Notes: generated from the letters alone by a model not told the origin. A stretch of 52,369 nt of DNA from Thermodesulfobacteriota bacterium (GCA_028282925.1 JANQGV010000018.1:1-52369); one strand, 5' to 3'. Positions 1-8,545 are shown, numbered from the stretch's first letter. Numbers and translations: made by a program.

Positions 1-72
1 TTTCTTGCCTTCTTCCAGTAACCGCACTGCTTCCAGTTTGAACTCTCGTGTGAAGGACTCTCTTTTTCCCAT
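1..72 (-). CDS. IS3-family transposase OrfA, N-terminal fragment
   Basis: The 24 codons before the window edge read MGKRESFTREFKLEAVRLLE followed by EGKK. This is the typical opening of the helix-turn-helix OrfA protein of IS3-family elements. A strong ribosome binding site (AAAGGAG) lies just upstream of the ATG on the minus strand. Only the N-terminus is inside the window, so the state of the rest of the transposase, including the OrfB integrase part, cannot be judged. Confidence 0.8.
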   Translation of the reverse strand, partial: MGKRESFTREFKLEAVRLLEEGKK

Positions 73-135
73 TGGACACTCCTTTCCCTTCTATTGTATA
101 CTTTTTGAAGTGTCCGTCAATCTGGGGGAGCTGCA
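1..135 (-). mobile_element. Terminal segment of an IS3-family insertion sequence
   Basis: The OrfA start lies about 60 bp from a point where the sequence changes into a segment duplicated elsewhere in the window (137 onward matches 6850 onward). The last IS-like bases, read on the minus strand, begin TGCAGCTCCCCCAGATTGAC, which fits the TG...CA termini of IS3 elements. The exact terminus is inferred, because the other end and the target duplication are outside the window. Confidence 0.6.
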
Positions 136-290
136 GCTTCAATATTTAAATAACTTTCGTCCAAGGGGTAATAGGTTTTTTTGAGTTGTTTCGTAATGAT
201 GTGTAGCGGAATAACCATCCCTTGGAATTTTAAATAATAATATGGCTTCGTTGCGCTCAGGGTAGATTATCGATGTTATTAAGAAAAAAA

Positions 291-318
291 GGGCGGTCCA
301 GAATTGGAACGGCCTTTT
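291..318. terminator. Degenerate terminator hairpin in repeat copy A
   Basis: GGGCGGTCC-agaatt-GGAACGGCC followed by TTTT, with A-runs on the left, so it could act in both directions. Two stem positions are mismatched relative to the perfect stem in copy B (7004-7031). Confidence 0.5.
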
Positions 319-326
319 GATTTTTG

Positions 327-359
327 TGGCTCCCCCGCCCGGATACATCTGGGTACTGG
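327..359 (-). repeat. tRNA-Asn 3'-end copy 1 (attachment-site-like)
   Basis: The first 17 bases match the CCA end and T-arm half of the tRNA-Asn gene at 8656-8672 with two differences. They continue into GGATACATCTGGGTACTGG, which is shared with the copies at 2427 and 7040 but not with the tRNA. The tRNA-matching part therefore behaves like the core of a recombination site. Confidence 0.6.
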
Positions 360-611
360 GAGGAGAGGGTTCGGTTTTGATTTTGAAGTCGATATTAATT
401 AATGAATATTGTTGAATTTAATTATTATTTATATTACGTGTGTTATATTATATTCCAATATTTTTGGGCTAGTACAGATAGTTATCGCTAACATGGACTT
501 TCGGGTAATGCTGATGTGCTCAAATCATCAAGAGAACTATTGACTTTGGCAGTATTCTAGAAGCCTTTCTCTCTCTGTAGTGCGTACTTAATAGAGAATA
601 AAGGAAATCAT

Positions 612-2219
612 ATGGATCCGGTCTGGGTTGCTATAGCGTTTATTCTGGGATTTATCGTTCGGCAAATAGGCCTGCCACCCCTTGTCGGCTTTTTAGCTGC
701 TGGTTTTGTGCTTAAAAGCATGGGGATCGTGCCTGGTGATTTTCTGCAGATAATCGCCGACCTGGGTGTAACGCTCCTTCTTTTTACCATCGGCCTGAAG
801 CTCAATGTTAAAAGTCTTCTTAAACCTGAAATATGGGCAGGCGCCTCTCTGCATATGCTGGTGACTGTCGTCGTATTTGCCGCCCTTATCTCTGGGTTGG
901 CAGGTATGGGAATCAGTTTTTTTGCCGGCCTTGATCTCAAGGTTTCACTTCTCATCGCATTTGCCCTGAGCTTTTCCAGCACGGTGTTTGCCGTGAAAGT
1001 GTTTGAAGAAAAGGGAGAAATGTCCTCCCTTCACGGCAGAGTCGCCATTGGAATTTTGGTCATGCAGGATGTGCTTGCTGTTGTATTTCTTACTGCGTCT
1101 ACCGGCAAAATTCCCTCTCCCTGGGCCATTGCGGTAATTGCCGGTCTTTTTATCATCAGGCCGTTACTGTATAAAATTCTTGGCAGATGTGGTCATGGTG
1201 AGCTCACTATTCTTTATGGATTTTTTCTGGCACTCGTTGTAGGGGCGGCCAGTTTTGATATTGTCTCAATGAAAGCAGACTTAGGGGCATTGCTTCTTGG
1301 AGTGCTGATGGCAGGTCATCCGAAATCCAAGGAAGTGGCAAAAGCTCTCTTTGGTTTCAAAGAAATATTCCTGGTCGGTTTTTTCTTGAGCATCGGGCTT
1401 TCCGGTTCCCCTGGTTTGCAGGCTGTTGGTATAGCAGTATTTCTGGCCATATTAGTTCCCTTCAAAACAACTCTCTTTTTCCTGCTTCTCACCCGTTTTA
1501 AACTTCGAGCCCGTTCATCGGTTCTTGCCTCATTAGGCCTTTCAAATTACAGCGAATTTGGCCTCATAGTTGCCGCAGTAGGTGTTTCAAATAACTGGAT
1601 TGGCAGCGAATGGCTCATTGTTATCGCCATCGCTCTTTCCATTACTTTTGTATTGGCAGCGCCACTCAACACGTCAGGAAACACCATTTATCGAAAACTG
1701 TACAGTTTCCTGATCAAGTTTGAATCCGAAGAAAGGCATGCTGATGACCAGTTGTTTGACCTCGGTCCAGTAACAATGGCTGTGTTTGGAATGGGGCGGA
1801 TTGGCACCAGCGTGTATGACTCACTTCGAGAAAAGCATGGTAATACTGTTGTAGGGTTTGATTTTAACGAACATAACGTCAAAAAACATAAAAATGTCGG
1901 ACGTAATGTTCTGACCGCAGATGTTACTGACCCTGACTTCTGGGAACGACTGAAGGCTACAAAAAAGCAGGCTATTAAACCACCCCCCCTCTTTGCCGTC
2001 ATTCTAGCCATGCCCAGACACAAGGCAAATCTCTATGCCGTTGAGCAACTCAGGCTGATTGGCTTTGAGGGGACCATTTATGCAACCGCCCTGTTTGACG
2101 ACGAGGTCCAGGAACTCATGGATGCAGGTGTCCATGCAGCTTTTAATCTTTATGCTGAGGCGGGCGTTGGTTTTGCCAACCATATTGAGCAGCGGATGCA
2201 GGCCATAAATAAACAATGA
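612..2219 (+). CDS. CPA2-family cation:proton antiporter with TrkA-N domain
   Basis: Inner-membrane monovalent cation:proton antiporter of the KefB/RosB type, 535 aa. Residues 1 to about 380 are strongly hydrophobic with the Na_H_Exchanger pattern: about 12 membrane segments, a LLFTIGL stretch near residue 55, an FSSTVFAVK stretch and a GILVMQDVLAV stretch. From residue 388 a cytosolic Rossmann domain starts with the nucleotide-binding motif VFGMGRIGTSVYD, i.e. a TrkA-N/RCK regulatory domain that would gate transport by NAD(H) or a related ligand. There is a good ribosome site (AAAGGA). The gene stands alone between two terminator plus tRNA-tail blocks, which suggests acquisition as a single-gene unit. 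The transported ion (K+ or Na+) cannot be told from sequence. Confidence 0.85.
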   Translation: MDPVWVAIAFILGFIVRQIGLPPLVGFLAAGFVLKSMGIVPGDFLQIIADLGVTLLLFTIGLKLNVKSLLKPEIWAGASLHMLVTVVVFAALISGLAGMGISFFAGLDLKVSLLIAFALSFSSTVFAVKVFEEKGEMSSLHGRVAIGILVMQDVLAVVFLTASTGKIPSPWAIAVIAGLFIIRPLLYKILGRCGHGELTILYGFFLALVVGAASFDIVSMKADLGALLLGVLMAGHPKSKEVAKALFGFKEIFLVGFFLSIGLSGSPGLQAVGIAVFLAILVPFKTTLFFLLLTRFKLRARSSVLASLGLSNYSEFGLIVAAVGVSNNWIGSEWLIVIAIALSITFVLAAPLNTSGNTIYRKLYSFLIKFESEERHADDQLFDLGPVTMAVFGMGRIGTSVYDSLREKHGNTVVGFDFNEHNVKKHKNVGRNVLTADVTDPDFWERLKATKKQAIKPPPLFAVILAMPRHKANLYAVEQLRLIGFEGTIYATALFDDEVQELMDAGVHAAFNLYAEAGVGFANHIEQRMQAINKQ

Positions 2220-2388
2220 CATATAGGACAGTAACATAATCACGAGTACTATTGACAGGCTACAAATTCAAGGTTGTGTGCCATTATCAGGAAATCAACG
2301 AAACAAAGCCGTTATAAATTATATGTAATAATAATTTTCAGATTCCAGGAGTAGAGGGAGAGGCATCCAAAGAGACGGGTAAAGAAAA

Positions 2389-2419
2389 GGCCGCAGGATT
2401 TGATTCCTGCGGCCTTTTT
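2389..2419 (+). terminator. Intrinsic terminator after the antiporter gene
   Basis: A perfect 10-bp stem (GGCCGCAGGA / TCCTGCGGCC) is followed by TTTTT. It lies 8 bp before a tRNA-Asn 3'-end copy, the same layout as at 7004, 8507 and the real tRNA terminator at 8617. Confidence 0.85.
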
Positions 2420-2426
2420 AATAGCC

Positions 2427-2459
2427 TGGCTCCCCAGCGCGGATACATCTGGGCACTGG
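2427..2459 (-). repeat. tRNA-Asn 3'-end copy 2 (attachment-site-like)
   Basis: The 17-base TGGCTCCCCAGCGCGGA is identical to positions 8656-8672 of the tRNA-Asn gene (CCA end through part of the T arm). It is followed by TACATCTGGGCACTGG, shared with the copies at 7040 and 327. The rest of the tRNA is absent. Confidence 0.8.
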
Positions 2460-2500
2460 TTTTCGCTTATATCATTCCCCCCTATAACATAATGTTCATT

Positions 2501-3949
2501 TTAGAACCCCAAACCACTGCAGGGACGTGTTACTTCAAGGAATTGCAAGTCGGGATATGATTCCGGATCAGCCAGTATCGATTTACATTCATCACGCGTA
2601 AATATCCCCCCGAGCCCAACAAGATTATTATGGGTACTAGAGATATTGATTAGCCCAGTCTCATCATCGTCGCTGCCCGGACCGAGAGTTGTGGTTGTAT
2701 ACAAACTCAATTTAGTGGAACCATCTAATAAAATATATTTACCAACGACATTAAACTGTTTTGAAGAATCATCATCAGGACCGTCATAATATATATGTAT
2801 ACTATCGGAACAGGACTGCTCATCAGAAAAAGGGGCTTTGGTAACAAGCGGTTCATCCCATAGGTAGCTGATATATTCTGAGGCATCACATAACGATACA
2901 GGATCTGCCACTTCTTCCTCTTCAACAGTCATTGTTGTCGTCTCCTCAGCCTCACCGGATGCGCCCGAAGCCAGGACAACGACCTCACGTGAGCCGGACA
3001 CGTCAGGCGTTATACTGAACTGGCCTTCCCAGCTATCCCACTCCACATCCTGCGGGTATGGCCCTGTTTTTGTTAACTCAGCATTTGACGCTCCCCCCAC
3101 TGACCGAAGGTCAATGCTCACTTTATCGGCTCCCTGTGTTCTGCATGCGACCGTAACCGTAGCTTCCTGGCCAACCTGCAATGTGGAAGAAGCAACGACC
3201 GTCAAATCGGCGATTTGTACCGCCGGGTCTTTTTCTTTGAGTTTAATAGTGCACATGTACCAGGGGTTCTGCCAATAGCTGTCCCAGAAGCCTAAAGCCC
3301 AGTACTCCTCCCTTATTCCATCAACCGGATAAAAGTCTGTTTCGCCTTCTCCGTAGCCGTCATGAAAAATGAGGCTGTATTTTGTATCTTCATCTTTTTC
3401 AGCTTCTTCATCGTTGTAAATAACATAGCCGATTACACATACATAGTGCTTAAAGTAAACCGAAGTAGTATTAACGATACTGGTAAGTCCTGCGATGAAG
3501 GGGCGTCCCGCGTCAATCTCGCTTTTTGCCTTGGCCCACGTGCAGAGGTGCGCGCTAGCCGTTCCGTCAACATCATAGTCTATCAGTGTTTGGCGGATAC
3601 CGCTAGCGATGTTCCAGGGCCTGGTGTTCCCACTTGATTCGGTTCCCATGTTTGTGGAGAGACTGGTCAAGAGTTCTTGGATATCTGCGGCGGAAGGGTC
3701 CGAAAGATTTGTGCTGGTCGGAAACAGATCTTTTCCTGCTCCAGTGGCCCACGCCCCGAGCACGTTAACAGCAGAGTTTGGCCCGCACCAGAAACCAGCT
3801 ACTTTTTCGTTGATTTCGTTAACATTCAGTATAACACTTATTTTGTCATCCTCCTGGGCATCTACAGTGCCAAGGCCGCAGATACATACAAGTGCTATCA
3901 ATGAATATTCAGTAGTTTGAAGAGCTTTGAACAGTTTTAGCAGATACAT
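2501..3949 (-). CDS. Secreted C39-like papain-fold cysteine peptidase
   Basis: 482-aa exported protein. An N-terminal signal region ends near ...GTVDAQ (about residue 32). The catalytic-type Cys is C55 in GFWCGPNSAVN and the matching His is H168 in YFKHYVCVIGY, followed by a FHDGYGEG stretch. This is the order and spacing of C39/papain-like peptidases. Residues about 245-350 look like an immunoglobulin-type beta domain; the C-terminal 120 residues are acidic, carry several Cys and are unassigned. The start is supported by AGGAG upstream. It is the most downstream gene of the minus-strand block and is separated from gmhB by about 520 bp, so it probably has its own promoter. It could be an inactive homologue, since no assay-level evidence exists. 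Confidence 0.6.
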   Translation of the reverse strand: MYLLKLFKALQTTEYSLIALVCICGLGTVDAQEDDKISVILNVNEINEKVAGFWCGPNSAVNVLGAWATGAGKDLFPTSTNLSDPSAADIQELLTSLSTNMGTESSGNTRPWNIASGIRQTLIDYDVDGTASAHLCTWAKAKSEIDAGRPFIAGLTSIVNTTSVYFKHYVCVIGYVIYNDEEAEKDEDTKYSLIFHDGYGEGETDFYPVDGIREEYWALGFWDSYWQNPWYMCTIKLKEKDPAVQIADLTVVASSTLQVGQEATVTVACRTQGADKVSIDLRSVGGASNAELTKTGPYPQDVEWDSWEGQFSITPDVSGSREVVVLASGASGEAEETTTMTVEEEEVADPVSLCDASEYISYLWDEPLVTKAPFSDEQSCSDSIHIYYDGPDDDSSKQFNVVGKYILLDGSTKLSLYTTTTLGPGSDDDETGLINISSTHNNLVGLGGIFTRDECKSILADPESYPDLQFLEVTRPCSGLGF

Positions 3950-4392
3950 ACGTTTCTCCTTTGCAGAGTTAGGTGGTGTGCGTTCAGCGTTCGATCGATT
4001 GTCAGCATTAGATGGTTGAATATTGTATCAAAGAACACCTTCGTTTACAATCGCATAGCAAAAGCAGCAGGCATTAAGGCACTGGTTTGAAAACCAGTTA
4101 GAAAAAAATATTGCGCAAAAATTTCGAGAGGTTCTCGACAAAAAGAAAGTTTGAAATATATGATATATAGTGGTCTGAGCTTATGTTCTAAAATTTATCG
4201 CAAATGTACACTTTGGGGGCTAAAATCCGGCCACAAAATGAGGGCTCAAATGGGCCTGTGTTAATTTTTATTTGAGCGATTTAAAGAATGATTCATTCAA
4301 CACGTATTAAATAAAGAACATCATACTATCTAACAAAGTTAGGGCCGCGCCCTTGTGAGTTCGGGCCTTATAGACAGCACTCAAAAATTAAA
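3950..4392. other. Intergenic region between peptidase gene and gmhB terminator
   Basis: AT-rich non-coding stretch of about 440 bp. It holds a short hairpin at 4081-4098 (ACTGGTT / AACCAGT) and probably the promoter of the minus-strand peptidase gene. I see no gene, tRNA or repeat in it. Confidence 0.5.
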
Positions 4393-4423
4393 GGAGTTGC
4401 CCAACATGGGCAGCCCCTTTTTT
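4393..4423. terminator. Bidirectional terminator downstream of gmhB
   Basis: The stem GGAGTTGCCC / GGGCAGCCCC has one mismatch and one G:U pair. It is flanked by TTTTTT on the + side and TTTAATTTTT on the - side. It would end the minus-strand aroKC-gmhB transcript. Confidence 0.7.
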
Positions 4424-4473
4424 ATTACCAAAAGCCTTCTTGGTGAACAATTGTTGAAAAAAATTTAGACATA

Positions 4474-5022
4474 TTATTGCTTTAAAATGTATGCAATAGC
4501 GTCATCAATCCCCTGAACAATTAAAGTATTGGGAGCTAACTCCGGGCGGTGTTTTTTTCCATGACCTGTCAGGACATAAATACCCTGTGCCCCAGCGCTT
4601 GTGGCACAAAGAACATCTGAGGGATGATCACCTACTACAAAAGAAGATGACAGATCAAGCTGGTAATCCTGCCTGGCTTTGTGTAAAAAATAGGGACGCG
4701 GCTTGCGGCACCCACACATGTCTTCTTTTGTATGCGGGCATACATAGACCTCCCTAATTGGAACCCCTTCTTTTTTGAGAACTTGAACCACATGACGATT
4801 AACCTGGTCAACCTGCTGCCGACTAACTGCACCTTCTGCAATACACTGCTGGTTGGTAATGATAAAAAGCAGGTAGTCATGAGCCGCTTGCCGGAGGGCC
4901 GAAAAAGTCTCATTGAAAAATGCAACTTGAGATGGTGAGCCGAGGTTTCCACGATCTTCTATAATCGTTCCGTCTCGGTCAAGAAATAGTGCTTTACGTG
5001 GGGTGGGGCCGATTTTTTCCAA
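4474..5022 (-). CDS. gmhB: D-glycero-D-manno-heptose 1,7-bisphosphate 7-phosphatase (HAD-IIIA)
   Basis: 182-aa cytosolic phosphatase of the histidinol/heptose-bisphosphatase family, which removes the 7-phosphate in ADP-heptose synthesis for LPS. Visible motifs are the nucleophile and acid Asp15/Asp17 in FLDRDGTI, motif II N57 in IITNQ, the zinc site C95-x-H97 ... C103-x-C105 typical of GmhB, and the metal Asp132/Asp136 in VVGDHPSD. The length is normal. It starts 39 bp after aroKC on the same strand, so they are probably co-transcribed. The heptose kinase gene rfaE1 is elsewhere in the window (11819), consistent with a working heptose pathway. Confidence 0.85.
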   Translation of the reverse strand: MEKIGPTPRKALFLDRDGTIIEDRGNLGSPSQVAFFNETFSALRQAAHDYLLFIITNQQCIAEGAVSRQQVDQVNRHVVQVLKKEGVPIREVYVCPHTKEDMCGCRKPRPYFLHKARQDYQLDLSSSFVVGDHPSDVLCATSAGAQGIYVLTGHGKKHRPELAPNTLIVQGIDDAIAYILKQ

Positions 5023-5061
5023 TGCTACTATATAATAGTACCTATTTCAAAATGGTTATAA

Positions 5062-6681
5062 TTATTTCTTTTCAGAATTGTTCCAACCAGGATGCAAGCG
5101 TGATTGTATTTCCCATGCATCCAGAATAACTAAAGCAGCCATATTTTCGATTACAGGAATAATCCGTGGAACAATGCACGGATCATGCCTGCCCTCAACC
5201 AGTACAGAAGCATCATCTCCGTTTATATCGATTGTTCTTTGCTGTTGAGATATTGACGGTGTCGGTTTGACCGCAACCCGAATAACAACCGGCTGTCCAG
5301 TTGAAATTCCCCCTAAAATACCACCGGCATTATTTGTTGCAAATCCATCGGCGGTCATCTGATCGTTAGCAGTGCTGCCCCGCATACGGGCCACGTCGAA
5401 TCCGGCACCGATTTCAATGCCTTTTATGGCACCAATAGTAGTAATGGCGTAAATTAAGCGGGCATTGAGCTTGGCGAAAACCGGATCACCAAGACCGGAT
5501 GGTAAGCCGTGGATCTCCAGTTGTACAATACCCCCTACCGAGTCCGACTCATCCCTGGCTGCCTCAATGGCTTTAACCATTTCACAAGCAGCCTGTGCAT
5601 CTGCGCAGCGCACTATATTACTTTCAATCTTCTGATAATCAACCTGCTGGGCTTTAACTCCACCAATTTCAATGGCATGTCCGTAAAAAGTGACTCCGCG
5701 CTCGGCAAGTACTTTTTTTGCAATGGAGCCCGCAGCAACCCGGGCAACCGTCTCTCGACCGGAAGAACGGCCGCCGCCGCGGTAGTCGCGGAAACCGAAT
5801 TTTTTATAAAAAGTAAAATCAGCATGACCGGGCCGGAAAAAATTTTTAATCTCCTCATATTTGGAAGAATCGCTGTCCTTGTTATAGATAATCATCGCCA
5901 AAGGTGTTCCGGTAGTCTGCCCATTAAACACGCCGGAGAGAATAGAGACTTTATCCGCCTCCTTGCGCGGTGTAGTAACCTTGCTCTGTCCGGGCCTACG
6001 CCGATCAAGTTCTTTCTGGATGTCGGCTTCGCTAATGGCTATCCCGGCCGGAACCCCATCCAGAATTGCCCCTAGAGCAGAACCGTGACTTTCGCCAAAG
6101 GACGTTACACGAATCAGTTCGCCAAAAGTATTAGCCGCGGTACAACGTACAGCGATTTGCTGAGCAATTGTTTCTTTGGCCTGCATTGCCGCACGTTCTG
6201 GCGTTAACGTGCCGGTATCCACGATCATATCGGCAAAATGAGCATATACATCGTTCTTAAGCGCGATATCTTCCTGATACCACTTCAAAAAAACGCTTTT
6301 GCTAATGCCTTTGCTGTCACCTGTCTGGTTCTGTACCCGCTCCATCAAAGTATCGCTGTCGCACGTACAATAAATAATCAACGCATTATTTCTCAACACC
6401 CGACGATTCTCGGCTGACATGAAAGTCGAGCCGCCCGTGATAATAACAGTCCAGTCAGTATCAGTAAGTGAGCAAACCGCATCTTCTTCACGCTTTCTGA
6501 ATGCATCTTCCCCAATGAGATCAAAGATTTCTTTGCAGGTTTTGCAATCATCAGATTCCTTTTTATAGTTCTCTTCAACCAGATCATCAATTTCCATATA
6601 TGGAATATCGAGAATTTTATGTAACTGTTTTCCAAAAGTGCTTTTGCCGCTGGCCTTCGCGCCGATTATTACAATGTTCAT
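5062..6681 (-). CDS. aroC: Shikimate kinase-chorismate synthase fusion (AroK-AroC)
   Basis: 539-aa fusion of the fifth and seventh steps of the shikimate pathway. Residues 1 to about 175 form a shikimate-kinase-like P-loop domain: GAKASGKST at 7-15, IDD at 31-33, GEDAFRKREE near 58-66, and GGS at 83-85 where GGG is usual. Residues about 184-539 are a full-length chorismate synthase: FGESHG with His199, RRRPGQSK, the GGGRSSGRET FMN/phosphate region and a normal C-terminus. The frame is open throughout with no frameshift, so the fusion is real unless there is an assembly error. The two domains are not consecutive steps (EPSP synthase lies between). It is first in the minus-strand aroKC-gmhB unit. 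Confidence 0.9.
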   Translation of the reverse strand: MNIVIIGAKASGKSTFGKQLHKILDIPYMEIDDLVEENYKKESDDCKTCKEIFDLIGEDAFRKREEDAVCSLTDTDWTVIITGGSTFMSAENRRVLRNNALIIYCTCDSDTLMERVQNQTGDSKGISKSVFLKWYQEDIALKNDVYAHFADMIVDTGTLTPERAAMQAKETIAQQIAVRCTAANTFGELIRVTSFGESHGSALGAILDGVPAGIAISEADIQKELDRRRPGQSKVTTPRKEADKVSILSGVFNGQTTGTPLAMIIYNKDSDSSKYEEIKNFFRPGHADFTFYKKFGFRDYRGGGRSSGRETVARVAAGSIAKKVLAERGVTFYGHAIEIGGVKAQQVDYQKIESNIVRCADAQAACEMVKAIEAARDESDSVGGIVQLEIHGLPSGLGDPVFAKLNARLIYAITTIGAIKGIEIGAGFDVARMRGSTANDQMTADGFATNNAGGILGGISTGQPVVIRVAVKPTPSISQQQRTIDINGDDASVLVEGRHDPCIVPRIIPVIENMAALVILDAWEIQSRLHPGWNNSEKK

Positions 6682-7003
6682 GCTTTTTTCCGTTGTGAGT
6701 TTTTAAAATTTATATAATCACCACTAGCTGTACCATACACTTATGGGTAATGCCCCCTTGTCCTGGTCACCAAATTGTAAAAAAATAAACTTATTTTACC
6801 ACATTTTATTGGTACTTACAAATCGAGTGTCGGAAATCTTGGGGACGTCCTTCAATATTTAAATAACTTTCGTCCAAGGGGTAATAGGTTTTTTTGAGTT
6901 GTTTCGTAATGATGTGTAGTGGAATAACCCTCTCTTGGAATTTTAAATAATAATATGTCTTCGTTGCGCTCAGGGTAGATTATTGATGTTATTAAGAAAA
7001 AAA

Positions 7004-7031
7004 GGCCGTTCCAGAATTGGAACGGCCTTTT
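7004..7031. terminator. Terminator hairpin in repeat copy B
   Basis: Perfect 9-bp stem GGCCGTTCC / GGAACGGCC with loop AGAATT, TTTT on the right and an A-run on the left (bidirectional). It is followed 9 bp later by a tRNA-Asn 3'-end copy. Confidence 0.75.
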
Positions 7032-7039
7032 GATTTTTG

Positions 7040-7072
7040 TGGCTTCCCAGCGCGGATACATCTGGGCACTGG
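7040..7072 (-). repeat. tRNA-Asn 3'-end copy 3 (attachment-site-like)
   Basis: 17 bases match the tRNA-Asn CCA/T-arm end with one difference, followed by the shared TACATCTGGGCACTGG tail. Confidence 0.75.
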
Positions 7073-7381
7073 AAGGTGAAGCTTAAAGCTTTTAGTTAAG
7101 ATGAACGTGTCAATAGCCTGTTGAAATCGATTATTGTTTTCATTATATACGTATATATTAAGTCTAGAATAACCTTTTGCGGTAAATGTAGTTATCGCAC
7201 ATTTTGCATAACTACTCCGATAAATCAGACCAATATATTGACAATATTGGCATGCAAACAATTTTGCCTTCTTCTTCCTCCGCCAATTTTTTCAACTTGA
7301 CGGAAAATATTTTAGAATTAAGACATGAAAAGCATAATTACCGACTATCACATTCAAGAACAAACTTGAAAGGAGGTAAGC

Positions 7382-8305
7382 ATGAATAATAAAAAATATA
7401 ATTTTAAGCTGCTGGCATTTTTTTTATTTTTTGTGCTCATTGGTACCTCTGCAGTAAGTGCAATGGAGTTTCCAGGCCGCAAAAAATATCCGGGTGTTCC
7501 ATTTATCAGCCTTGAGGATCTGCATAAGGGTTTTGCACAACAGAGGGTGGTTATCGTTGATGTGCGCTCCAAAATGGAATTTGATACCATCCATATAAAA
7601 AACGCAAAACACATTCCATTAAACAGCAAAGACTTCATCTCGAAAATCAAGGCTCTCAGGGCGGCTAACCCCGCCAAGAAGATCGCTTTTTATTGTAATG
7701 GCGTGACGTGCTATAAATCGTATGAGGGAACAGAACTGTCAAAAGAAGGCGGGGTACGTGATGTTTATGTTTTTGATTTAGGCATTCCCGGATGGGCGGA
7801 AGCCTATCCTTCGCTCACCCTGCTTATCGACAAACCAATGAACAAGTCAAAATTGAAGTGGATACCTAAAAGCCAATTCAAAGAGCTGTGCTTGTCATGG
7901 GAAGCATTTAAGGCGGCGGCTGAAAAGACAAAAAAAGAAGGTAAGAAGCTGTATATTGTAGACTTTCGTGACAGCGTTCAAAAAGGTGATATATCAGAGG
8001 CTGAAATGAAAAGCTTACCCCCGGATAAAAAATCCGAACTGGACAAATTTCATTCTAAAAACAAAGAGGTTCTCGATGAGCTAAAAAAACATGCGGAAGT
8101 TTTGTCAATCCCATTAGATAAGTTCATTAGTGAGGTCGTAGATAATGAAAAAATGAAAGATGGTGTGATTCTGGGATTTGACCAAGTAGGCAAACAAGTC
8201 CGCTGGCTCATGTATTACTTGGAAGAATCTTTTTATACACAATACTATTTTCTAGATAAGGGGATTTCCAAAATAATCGGAATTCAAGCGTATAGTAAAA
8301 AATGA
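7382..8305 (+). CDS. Exported rhodanese-domain protein
   Basis: 307 aa with an N-terminal signal peptide (hydrophobic core FFLFFVLIGTSAVSA). The first domain (about residues 40-140) is a rhodanese fold: VDVRSKMEFDTIHI near the N-terminal half and an active-site-like loop CNGVTCYKS with Cys followed by a second Cys, then GGVRDVYVFDLGIPGWAEAYP. A second, degenerate rhodanese-like segment begins near KLYIVDFRDS and lacks an obvious catalytic Cys. A very strong ribosome site (AAAGGAGGTAAGC) precedes the ATG. Likely periplasmic sulfur/thiol handling. It is the only gene between two tRNA-tail copies and ends before its own terminator. Confidence 0.75.
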   Translation: MNNKKYNFKLLAFFLFFVLIGTSAVSAMEFPGRKKYPGVPFISLEDLHKGFAQQRVVIVDVRSKMEFDTIHIKNAKHIPLNSKDFISKIKALRAANPAKKIAFYCNGVTCYKSYEGTELSKEGGVRDVYVFDLGIPGWAEAYPSLTLLIDKPMNKSKLKWIPKSQFKELCLSWEAFKAAAEKTKKEGKKLYIVDFRDSVQKGDISEAEMKSLPPDKKSELDKFHSKNKEVLDELKKHAEVLSIPLDKFISEVVDNEKMKDGVILGFDQVGKQVRWLMYYLEESFYTQYYFLDKGISKIIGIQAYSKK

Positions 8306-8506
8306 AATTGTCTGAATAATTAATGCAGTCATGGACAAAGCAGAACTCTGAAACATACCAAATGTTGTAATAGGCATTTCTTCATAGAAGTTCCAGATTG
8401 TGTGCCAGAATGCGAAATATTGCTGATGTTGACAAAGAGTAGTGATAATTTTTAGACCACAGGGGGGATAGGGGTAAGGGTATCATCAGTGCAGGTAAAA
8501 GAAAAA

Positions 8507-8537
8507 GGTCGCAGGAAATAACGTCTGCGGCCTTTTT
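8507..8537 (+). terminator. Terminator after the rhodanese gene
   Basis: 8-bp stem GGTCGCAG / CTGCGGCC (one T:G pair) followed by TTTTT, again placed just before a tRNA-Asn 3'-end copy. Confidence 0.75.
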
Positions 8538-8545
8538 AATAGTCA

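Larger units (their letters stand above)
137..359 (+). repeat. Long direct repeat, copy A
   Basis: This 222-bp segment matches 6850-7072 in the same orientation with about 11 mismatches (around 95% identity). It contains an AT-rich part, a terminator-type hairpin (291-318) and a copy of the tRNA-Asn 3' end (327-343). Copy A is the more decayed: its hairpin stem and its tRNA-like stretch carry substitutions that copy B lacks. The IS3 end abuts its left border. No credible gene is present; a 69-codon frame on the minus strand reads through the hairpin and is probably accidental. Confidence 0.85.
6850..7072 (+). repeat. Long direct repeat, copy B
   Basis: Direct copy of 137-359 at about 95% identity, with an intact terminator stem (7004-7031) and a tRNA-Asn 3'-end copy (7040-7056) at its right end. 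Copies A and B bracket the antiporter, peptidase, gmhB and aroKC genes. Homologous recombination between them would remove 6.7 kb. Confidence 0.85.

Noticed and set aside
139-348. 69-codon minus-strand frames conserved in both long repeats (also 6852-7061)
   Set aside because: They start inside the tRNA-tail, read through the terminator hairpin and have no ribosome site; conservation follows from the repeat itself.
5509-6075. 188-codon plus-strand frame inside aroKC
   Set aside because: Antisense to strongly conserved chorismate synthase sequence; no family match and no ribosome site.
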